Below are positions 56,230 through 64,000 of a stretch of 64,000 nucleotides of DNA, in pieces (the stretch's first letter is position 1; each line of letters begins with the position of its first letter). A program made the position numbers and the translations under genes. The stretch spans positions 3,679,001 to 3,743,000 of the forward strand of contig OY720644.1 of NCBI GenBank assembly GCA_963169105.1, written 5' to 3'. Source of the DNA: Ceriagrion tenellum (taxonomy: Eukaryota > Arthropoda > Insecta > Odonata > Coenagrionidae). A model generated the notes under the pieces. It did not search any database, had not been told where the DNA came from, and worked only from the letters and a program-made list of their open reading frames with translations.

Positions 56230-57065
56230 AGAGAATCTCCTCCCGATCTTTTACACATTCACAGGCCTATCTCCCTCTAGGATATCCTTTTCCTCCACTG
56301 CATAAGATTTACCCTTCTTCATCCCGTCCATGAAGCCTATTCTCTCTTCCTTCCCCTTCCCCACTTGCCCAACATCCCTCCCTCTATTACACTCTTCAGC
56401 AACCCATCACCCTTTATTACATCCTTCAGCCATCTACCCTGCCTATCCCGGATTTCATTCAAAAGTTTCCTTTCCTCGCCCACCATCTCAAGCACTTCCT
56501 CGTCAGTCTTCCTTTCCGTCCACCTAACCTTCTTCATCCTTCTCCACACCCACATCTCAAATGCCTGCAGCCTATTCTCGTCCTCCTTTCTCAGGGCCCA
56601 CGTTTCTGCCCCACACAACACTACGCTCCATATCAAGCTCTTCACCAGCGTCTTCTTCACGTCCTTACCCAAAGTCCCCGTCATCAGCTCTCTTCTATTA
56701 CTAAACGCCTCCTAAGCAAGCGCTATTCTCTTCCGTATGTCTTTGCTTCTATGCCCGCTTTCCTCCAGTGTGCGACCCAAGTAATTAAACTGTTCTACTT
56801 GTTCTATTTTGTATCCTCCAACTTTAATAAGCAGCTTCGCTTTCTTTTATCCAGGAGAATCTAATTACTTTTGTTTTCTTATGATTTATCTTCATCCCGA
56901 ATATCTCGCAGAGCATTTCTAAAGCATCTGCCAAAGCTTGTAGTCTCTTCGAAGATCCACGAACTAATGCCTGATCGTCCGCGAATCTAACCGATTTTAT
57001 AAGATGCCCTCCTACTATGACTCCAACCTCAAGTTCAAGTTCTTCAAATGCCTGTCTTACCATTT
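56230..57065 (-). mobile_element. RTE/I-like LINE: RT catalytic end plus C-terminal tail
   Basis: The minus frame 57,063-56,824 has MVRQAFEELELEVGVIVGGH, then IKSVRFADDQALVRGSSKRL (the FADD catalytic pair intact) and GMKINHKKTKVIRFS. After one break it resumes with LEESGHRSKDIRKRI (about 56,760), then frame 56,684-56,337: SLIWSVVLCGAETWALRKED, VWRRMKKVRWTERKTDEEVL and KWGRGRKRE. The earlier RT motifs and the endonuclease are missing, so the copy is 5'-truncated at about 57,065. It is one of the best-preserved LINE pieces here. The plus frames over it are shadows. Confidence 0.9.
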
Positions 57066-60000
57066 CGTAACCCCTTACGCATTTTTATAAATCTGCAGGA
57101 ATTGTTTATGTGTATGCGCCATGGAATGATTTTATCAGAACCGGTTATTATATCTACCCGAACGTTGGCATTGAATGTTATAGCGGTGTCAGATATCGAT
57201 AGGTACGGTCTCACATCCATGAAAAGTCAATTTAAGGCAGAAATAAAAGAGCTAAACTTTCCCATTAGAATTGCATAGACGGCTAGTATGATAACTTTCG
57301 TTTGGCTCCGCAGCCCAGCTTTATATATTTATTCGTTGACTGTAATTCCTCAGATGTTCTGTGGAAACCTCAGAAACGATGCGGATATAATTTATATCAG
57401 ACAATAACAAAAAAATAAATATAATAATCATTCTAGTATTTTCTTAATTACAACAACTTAGATCTTTATGAATGATAATTTTTTGTAAATGCACGATAAA
57501 ATACATAAAAAGGTTTTCAATTGTACAACAGGATGTAAATTTTCATTTTGCTTATAAAATAAATTAGGTACACATATCGCACGCCGCACAATTCTCGGTC
57601 CCACGGTACTTGCTTCTCTCAAACGAAATCAATAACAATGCACAATTAGATTTTCGTTCCGTACAAACATTTTCTCACAGTATAGGCTTCACTTGATTTT
57701 GTAATGCCTGACCTTGTAATATTATCAGCATCCTCAGATGGCTTGGTCTGTAATTTGCCAAACCATTTCTCACGGAGACTTCGTTTTCAGCTATTTTCCA
57801 TTGTTATACCATCTCAGTTATTTTAATTAGCATTAAATCATGAAATTAGAGTCACGGTCCGATCATGGAAAAAACATTGCCTTATAAAATATCACTATGC
57901 GATGGAAGGGCTGTTACCTGGCCACTAAGAATCACCTCTACAACATAGGATTTAAAGGCACACAAAGTTTCAGATGGAGCAAACAGGATTATAAAATCAC
58001 ATCTCTCCCATTGTACGAATGCCGAGATGTTCCTGGGATCAATACCTGGGCGATTTCTATTCAAAACCCTGGGACTTCGGGGACTTGCACACGGTAGACA
58101 CTTTGGCACTTAGTTCAGGCTAAAGGGATAAGTGGGTAATTCAAATGGATGGCATGATGATGGACCAAGAAAGAAGAAAGTTCTTATATAGATCTGATTA
58201 CCTCAATCAAGAAATCTATCTACTGCGACGTAAACAATTTTTTTCTTTCTTCTGCCTTGCTATATCTTCGGATATTTTCCAAATATCTCGTCAAATTTCT
58301 GCAGATATTTCTCGTGCAATTCATTTTCTGATATTATGTTTTCGAGAAGCACTTAGCTCCTTCATCATTAAATTTTCTCCTAAACTCAACATATTTCAAA
58401 ATAGTACGCTTATATGATTGCCGTCACCACTTGTTCTTGAACTTCCCTCTGGGTAGAATAGAAAAATACGAAAAATAGTTTCGTGAGCCATTTAAAAAAA
58501 AAACATTTCTCCCTGGAAACGTCATTATCATCATAGCCGGGGGATTGATAATGAGTGAAAATTACGAGAAAAGTAGCGGATCTGAGACGGAAAAAATTAG
58601 TCCCTCTAAAGCGAAATACGCGAGCGAAATTCGACGAAAAAAATCCCTTTACTCGTCGTTTCCACACTATGGGAAAAAATTGCGAATGCGTCCACCATAG
58701 TGGCTTTTTTCCCAAAAAAATATAAGGGGACCCACCGTTGAGGGAGGAAAAAAAACCCTCATTATTCGCCACATCTACTTTCATGTGCTCAGCACCGCTT
58801 TCCGGGAGAGAAGGAAGAGAAGGGAACTGGATTGAATTCATTAAAAGCCGTCAAAAAAAAAAACAAAAATTAACCCCTGCAATCTCATTCATTACTCGTT
58901 TCTCATTCACATATTTTTTCACGTATCTCGTGGAATGGGGTCAACCTCTTCCCCTCTTTTTACAAAAATGTATAAAGGATTCAAACTTTTCTCCTGTCTT
59001 CCCAACCGTTCCACAGTCACTCCTTCAAAGGCGATCTCTTTTATTCCGGCCACGAATAGAGTATAATTTTTCCGCGAATGCTGCCTCCCCATAACTGAAT
59101 CCTCTTTATCTCACTCATCCTCGCAGACATAGGTAGGCCGGTGCGATAAGTCGATTAATCGAAACCGGTCTTCGAGGTATTCTTGTACCATTTTACGTCA
59201 GAAACATTTTTACATCAGAATCTTTTAGACTAATCGGAACATAGTCATGCGTTCCGCAGATGGAGCAACTTTAAAGGATATGAACTATTTTTGAGTAAAG
59301 ATTAATTCTTGAGCATTCATGGGAATATATGTAGTGTTCCGTATTGTTAGCTGAGACCGAAAGCTTTCACAATAAGCTATGAGAAATTTGAAGTAAAATA
59401 TGACCATTCAGTGGAAAAATACGCCGTTTTTTTAAGTAATTGCTCCGTGTGAGACGCACAGTATGAGTTTAGTTTGGAAATAATATTTTGGTCGCTAGAA
59501 CACCTTAAAATGTGCAAAATATCCCTTTTCATACGCTCAGCATATACCACAGACAAAGTTCTTCATTTAAATTAACCACCACCACGGTGATGAGTGCCTC
59601 AAAATGTTGTTCAAATAATTGAAGTCTTTTTTTTTACAATGATGTGGCACATAAAAGTGCCCTTCCATCGGTAAGCTAAAGAGAAGTCCAACTGTTTCAC
59701 CTATTTCAGTTATTTTTCATTACATTAAACTCAAGAAACACCTTTTTTCACTAAATACTCCGAGGACGCTTGTCAGCCACCTGGCCAGGTAATAATTAAA
59801 ATCCGACCCGAGGAAGTCTCTAACTGCCACCGAGATTCCATGCTAATGTCACCGTTTTGGGCATCGAGAGAGAGAGAGAGAGAGCTCCGACAGCTCCTTT
59901 CTCCCGACCGACCAACTGCTGTCGTGAAAGATGAAATTTTTTATCCTTTCATTAAAGATAGACCAAATTATTTTAATTGTATTCGCCTCCTCACTCCTGC

Positions 60001-60639
60001 ATCCGTAGTTAGCAAGTATCTCTCAACTCCCGTTTCCGGAAATCCTCATGGCGTCGTCCTCTCCCTCCATTCTACCGTCTCTCCGACCAGGTCGCTGCTT
60101 CACTTCAACCCTTTCCAGAGGCCAATAAATAATTCAAACAGTTTTTCAATCCCCCACTATGCAATGCTTTCCAGGGATCGACAGGAGAGGACGGGGATGA
60201 AGCTCTGCAGGGGTCTCAGGGAGGGCGTGATCATTCAATTCACTCTTCCATTCTCCCACTCTCCACTCCTCGTGTGGGACAATTGGCTTCCCCTCACACG
60301 CGACGAAGAGTTCCTTCACGTCTTTAGGGACTCCACGCTTTAATTTTTTCTAATTTAAAGAATAATAGTCCACAAACAGTAAAATTGCCTATTTGAATTG
60401 TACTTGGAACAAACACAAAAGACACACAAATTAACAAAAAGAACAGGACAAAACAGAAACAATAAAACAACAAAAAAACTTGACCTAGACAAATCTGGAG
60501 TTGGCTGACGCGTTTGCTTCAGTCTATTTTATCAGTGGAAAGATGTGTGGAGGCCAAGTTGATAAAGTTTATTGGTGAAAGGGAAAGGGGATCGACATTA
60601 GAGGAAAAAGAATTAATTATGGAGGAGAGACGGAATAAA
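57066..60639. other. No recognised gene; several unassigned long frames
   Basis: Frames without recognisable domains: 57,048-57,278 (+), 57,882-58,109 (-, with a weak B-box-like GGTATTGATCCCAGG, possibly an old SINE), 58,410-58,841 (-, 143 codons), 58,738-59,094 (+) and 59,840-60,343 (+, 167 codons). The last starts in an AGAGAGAGAG microsatellite (59,868-59,884) and reads Ser/Leu/Pro-rich text. With this many codons scanned in six frames, frames of this length can occur by chance. Confidence 0.4.
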
Positions 60640-61255
60640 AGTAAGCGTTTTATTAATGAGTTGTGATGTGTTGCAGTGAGTTAGTTCTAGTAGGGTACGA
60701 CGGTACTCTGATGTAGATGAATGAGGTAAGTTCGGGACTGCCAAAGGAAGAAGTAAGGGTATTGTAAATTAGTTTAAAATCCGATCTGAGTCTTTGATGA
60801 GAGAGATTACAAATGGAAAGGGAAGATAGTATCTCGTTCGCAGATGCATCGCGGAAATTTGGATTTCTATATTTAACTATTTTAGCAAAGAAAGTATTGA
60901 CACTGTTAAGAGTGGCAAGATTTGAGGCTACCAACATAGGCCACATTGGGGAGCAATAAGTTAGTATCGAAAGAACAATGGATGAGAAGTAGGACTGTAG
61001 TGCAGGAATATTTGATATATCTGTGAACCGATATAAAAGACCCAATAGAGACATGGCCGATGATTTAATTGCCTGAGGTGAGATCGTCAATGAAGAGATT
61101 GAAAAGGTATGGTCCTTTAGTCCGCCATCTGCTCATCAAAGAAGAGGATTGAAAAATAAAATTATATCCCACAAAGAAGAGGATTCTTGGAACAAAAGAT
61201 AGCAATAAATACAGTGAGAAATATGTCAAAACAAATGCGCAATCTGTCATATTGG
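60640..61255 (-). mobile_element. LINE reverse transcriptase fragment with internal deletion
   Basis: The minus frame 61,250-61,065 ends KGPYLFNLFIDDLTSGN, the RT block that usually reads GPLLFNLFINDL. The frame 61,090-60,653 (145 codons) then gives MSLLGLLYRFTDISNIPALQ, SILTYCSPMWPMLVASNLAT and SPELTSFIYIRVPSYPTR, a typical post-RT region. The FADD segment that should lie between is missing, so an internal deletion joins the two near 61,090. A Jockey/CR1-type group is likely; the clade is not resolved. Inactive. Confidence 0.8.
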
Positions 61256-61549
61256 AATGGTATATATATTTGCCGATACGTCCAATACATCGGTATTAGA
61301 AACGGAATTGCCAAGGTACAGATATTATTTATCCATTAAAAAGTTAAATTGAAATAATTTCCACGGAAAATTCATTATTCGTAAGAATTATGAACTCATT
61401 GCGCGAGCCAGCCATTCTAAATGGATCATTATTTGAGAAAACAAAACAGGCTTCACCTGCGCGCATCAAGATGCCATCTGCTCATATGCCTATTTATTAC
61501 TTTCTACTCTCTGTTGTTATAATTGATATGTTTTCTAAAAGAACTACCG

Positions 61550-62140
61550 ATCATCCAATGGTTACTAGAACAGAACCAAGTAACCTTCCACTTCCGACCC
61601 ACCGAACCACTGCATGTGTCGTTTGTCGTCGTGGCCGCCGACTCACAACTTTGGAATTCTATTCCAATTGATGTGAGGAAATCTCGCTCGTTGGAAATTT
61701 TTCAATTTAAATTGTATGAAATTTTATTGAACGAATGTTTTCCAGAATAGTTTACCCCGGTCAGTTCTTAATTCGCATTGCCAATTTTTTTAATTACACA
61801 AAAATTGTTTTTTTTTACCTCATGGTCTGTTTATGTTTTTTATCTTGTATCATATATCTATACATTGATTGTATTGATACCTATCTCCAAGTTCAGCTGT
61901 ATAACATGTACAGTTATTGTTTTTCAATGAGAGTAGTGGTTTTTGTCTTTTTCTTTATACATTGTATGTTATTAAGCTCAATTTATTTTTTGATTGAAAC
62001 TAAATAATATATTAATTTGTTTATTACCTCGCTGCTATTTTATTGTAATTTATTTTATTGTATTTTATTGTAATGTAGCTCTAAGGGACCCCTGTCACAG
62101 AGTAAAATAAATGTTTATTCTGTTCTATTCTATTCTCATC
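61550..62140 (+). mobile_element. LINE 3' end with TATTC-repeat tail
   Basis: The plus frame to 61,750 reads EPLHVSFVVVAADSQLWNSI, then PIDVRKSRSLEIFQFKLYEI LL, the last residues of many LINE ORF2 proteins (LWNSLP..VR...SL..FK..L). A 390-bp AT-rich 3' UTR follows, ending AATAAATGTTTATTCTG and TTCTATTCTATTCTC at about 62,135. The same tail type is at 28.9 kb. The 90-codon frame 61,735-62,007 is UTR. It faces the minus-strand LINE at 60.6-61.3 kb. Confidence 0.8.
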
Positions 62141-62670
62141 GTTGCGCGAAATCAAAGTTTGTTCACTTCCCACTTTGATGGGGCCTAACCTTCGCCTTCT
62201 CTAGACCTTTAAGCATTCTAGAGGATGCAACGAGACCAGGAAAATGATACCAGAATCTTTTCAGAATCTCAGAAGGGACGTATATTTGCGCAATTTTCTG
62301 ACTACGAGGAATTATAAAAATACGCCCGCTAATTTTCCCTACCGTTAAATTATTGGTTACGTGACTGCATTCTTCTGAAAGCCGATTCCGATATTTATAT
62401 CCGGTGGTTGGATAAGTTATCGTGAATCATTAAACGCCCATTTAAATAAACTCTACTAGTGAGTCGGAAACAATCGCGGAAGAGCACATTTCACACAAGT
62501 AAATCCGTTTATTCGGTAGAGATCACCAAAATGCAGATGGCATTACAAACGAAGCCAGAGTTACACGTAAAACAATTCACCCCAATCAAGCGTTGTTATG
62601 ACTTTTGTTAAGGGCGCGGAGTCCGACATTTGAGCAAAACTCGCGTTTGTACGCGGCAGGATACCTTGTT
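62141..62670. other. No gene recognised
   Basis: AT-rich spacer between the LINE tail and the FLYWCH element; no motif. Confidence 0.45.
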
Positions 62671-63463
62671 GGGTCATAACTCCCAAAATATTTCCCCCAA
62701 TCCATAAACTCCCAATTATTTCTTTTTCCAAAAATACAAAACCCCCAATACTATATTATATCTCCTAAAATAATAAACTCCCAAACTATATAAAATGTTT
62801 TTTCTCTATGTATCTTTCGTTGCTACGTTCAATCGATCATACTTTATTTGTTTATATATACCCTAACCATGGCCGAAATTACTGTTAAAGATAATCGCGT
62901 ATATTTACGGATTGGCGTATTGTATTTACGACAAAATAAGGGCAGGAATATTGTTTATTGGAGGTGTCGAGAGTATCCCGCATGCAACGCTCGAGTGAAC
63001 ACAACTACAGCTGGTGGTCCTGGAGTGCAAATTAAAAAGCAACAACCCTCTGAACACTCGCATCCTCCACATAGAGAAGCAGTTAGTGATTCAGAAGAAG
63101 GAACAGGCTGACACCGAGACCATGCTGCATCAATTATATTCCGGTCAGAGAATAAAGAAAATTCGGGTACCCGAACTGCAACGCGTCGAAGATCACTTAT
63201 ATATAATATTGCTTCCAAGTACGAAACATACAAAAATGATTATGACATTGTTGAGTCCTAACGAGCCATTGGTTCAAATTTGACTTTCTTAATTTGAAAT
63301 ATTAAATTACTTCATAAAATAAATCCTAGTTACAAAAAATTTTGGAATTTTCAATATTGGGATTTTAGTATTTTGGGAAATTTTGTTCTTTGGGAATTTT
63401 AGTAGTTAGAAGTAAGTGACTGAGAATTTTGTATTAAGAGAAATGTTTTGGGAGTTATGACCC
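62671..63463 (+). mobile_element. FLYWCH-bearing MULE-like mini-element with long inverted repeats
   Basis: Left end GGGTCATAACTCCCAAAATA and right end, reverse-complemented, GGGTCATAACTCCCAAAACA are TIRs; looser pairing extends over about 100 bp (AACTCCCAATT-type words on the left, AATTCCCAAAG-type words on the right). Length 793 bp. The only coding part is a FLYWCH zinc finger. MULE (Phantom-type) transposons in arthropods are known to carry FLYWCH fingers, so this is probably a deletion derivative without the transposase. No clean target duplication abuts the TIRs; TACCTTGTT (62,662) and TACTTGGTT (63,472) are similar, but the right one is displaced by 8 bp. Confidence 0.75.
62869..63111 (+). 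CDS. FLYWCH-type zinc-finger protein, short ORF
   Basis: Start chosen at ATG 62,869 (context ACCATGG), 7 codons inside a longer open frame; 80 codons to TGA. The FLYWCH finger covers residues 9-68: VYLRIGVLYLRQNKGRNIVY, then WRC (Cys33), Cys39 in PAC, and the EHSH pair (His63, His65), giving C-x5-C...H-x-H zinc ligands. These fingers bind DNA in MULE transposases and in derived host regulators. After about residue 70 the family-like text continues in another frame (QADTETMLHQLYSGQ, about 63,107-63,150), so a frameshift near 63,080-63,105 truncates the product. The finger itself is intact. Confidence 0.75.
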   Translation: MAEITVKDNRVYLRIGVLYLRQNKGRNIVYWRCREYPACNARVNTTTAGGPGVQIKKQQPSEHSHPPHREAVSDSEEGTG

Positions 63464-63742
63464 CCAATCCCTACTTGGTTGATGCATTGATGATTGCTGG
63501 GCGCATTATAACAATATGAAACGTTTATTTCGGGTTTAGGAGAAAATCAGTACCAAGCCAATCGATTCATTTCATAATATGTGCCGATTGCCATTATGCT
63601 ACGTGTTTCTTGGCATTGAACTCCAAATTGAAAACCACTTTGGTGAGATGAATTTTTCACTTTGAAAGATTTCAGATTACGACTCTCGCACACACGCATA
63701 CTGTTACATACTCGTTATCATTCACTGCGTACTCAAAGGAAC
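63464..63742. other. No gene recognised
   Basis: Short spacer; nothing supported. Confidence 0.4.
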
Positions 63743-63832
63743 GTACTGTAGTGACAATATGATTAATTTTCAAAAATAGTTGAGAAAATAATCAAACTAC
63801 ACACTTAGTTTTTTTACGACATCTACTTACAT
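63743..63832 (+). repeat. Unclassified repeat family A/B, copy 4 (short fragment)
   Basis: GTGACAATATGATTAATTTT, then AATAGTTGAGAAAA and CAAACTACACACTTAG match 4,430-4,505 in the same orientation. Only the centre of the element is present, cut on both sides. Confidence 0.75.
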
Positions 63833-63837
63833 AAATA

Positions 63838-64000
63838 CCCATCACGCCGTTCCCTTCCGGGGTAAGCACAGTCAAAATGTTTCACTAGTTAATACATAAT
63901 TGTACACCTAACTCTGCTTCAATAATTCCCTCCATACTGACCTATCCTTGCAAACCTCTTTTGTCTCATTTACCCCCATACACTGTTTCATACACGCCCT
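63838..64000 (-). mobile_element. RTE/I-like LINE 3' end, cut by window edge
   Basis: CACGCCGTTCCCTTCCGGGG and CCTCCATACTGACCTATCCT occur in the same order and spacing as at 843-960, the 3' end of the LINE tail there. The element continues beyond the right edge on the minus strand. Confidence 0.85.

Noticed and set aside
59840..60343. 167-codon plus ORF
   Set aside because: It begins in a GA microsatellite, has no recognisable motif, and its length is within what six-frame scanning of 64 kb can give by chance.

Overview
This window looks like intergenic or intronic DNA from an AT-rich arthropod nuclear genome, most likely an insect or another arthropod with a large, repeat-loaded genome. The basis is the repeat content: arthropod-type CR1/L2-like and RTE/I-like non-LTR retrotransposons, Penelope-like elements with GIY-YIG endonuclease, mariner and hAT transposase remnants, a FLYWCH-bearing MULE-like mini-element, a probable non-autonomous Helitron, tRNA-derived SINEs and several MITE or foldback families. 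I cannot name the species. I found no complete host protein gene, rRNA gene, canonical tRNA gene or CRISPR. Nearly every reading frame that resembles a known protein belongs to a decayed mobile element, and almost all of them carry stops, frameshifts or truncations.

Layout. 0-3.5 kb: CR1-like and RTE/I-like LINE tails on the minus strand, then a Penelope-like (PLE) 3' end with two 138-bp pLTR-like repeats, each holding a hammerhead-ribozyme-like motif. 4.3-4.7, 20.8-21.4, 26.8-27.35 and 63.75 kb: four copies of one unclassified repeat family, one internally rearranged. 5.5-7.9 kb: a long but degenerate CR1-like LINE. 9.9-10.6 kb: a tRNA-SINE, a near-perfect 146-bp foldback and an ~80-bp tandem duplication. 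12.2-12.9, 17.9-18.5 and 26.6 kb: three copies of another MITE-like family, one carrying a long (CT)n(AT)n microsatellite. 21.7-22.3 kb: GC- and G-run-rich DNA. 22.7 kb: a foldback with an asymmetric 25-nt block. 24-31.3 kb: LINE tails and a second PLE GIY-YIG remnant with inverted flanks and a hammerhead-like motif. 33.6 kb: a hAT-type MITE with an 8-bp target duplication. 34.5-35.3 kb: a mariner remnant containing a small foldback. 38.6-39.2 kb: an element with ~100-bp inverted repeats and a 101-codon ORF. 39.9-46.4 kb: CR1-like copies, a LINE fragment nested in one of them, and a hAT transposase remnant. 47.0-47.9 kb: a mariner with readable TIRs and an internal deletion. 49.1-50.6 kb: a LINE APE endonuclease region. 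51.7-53.2 kb: a probable Helitron with a MITE nested inside. 55.4-55.7 kb: a tRNA-SINE with target duplication. 56.2-57.1 kb: a LINE reverse-transcriptase tail. 60.6-62.1 kb: two convergent LINE tails. 62.67-63.46 kb: the FLYWCH mini-element.

The genes do not form a pathway. What the window records is layered transposition: elements inserted into elements (LINE in LINE, MITE in Helitron, foldback in mariner), internal deletions that leave non-autonomous forms, and palindromes made from parts of larger repeats. All family names rest on motif recognition by eye. Boundaries are approximate unless terminal repeats or target duplications are stated.
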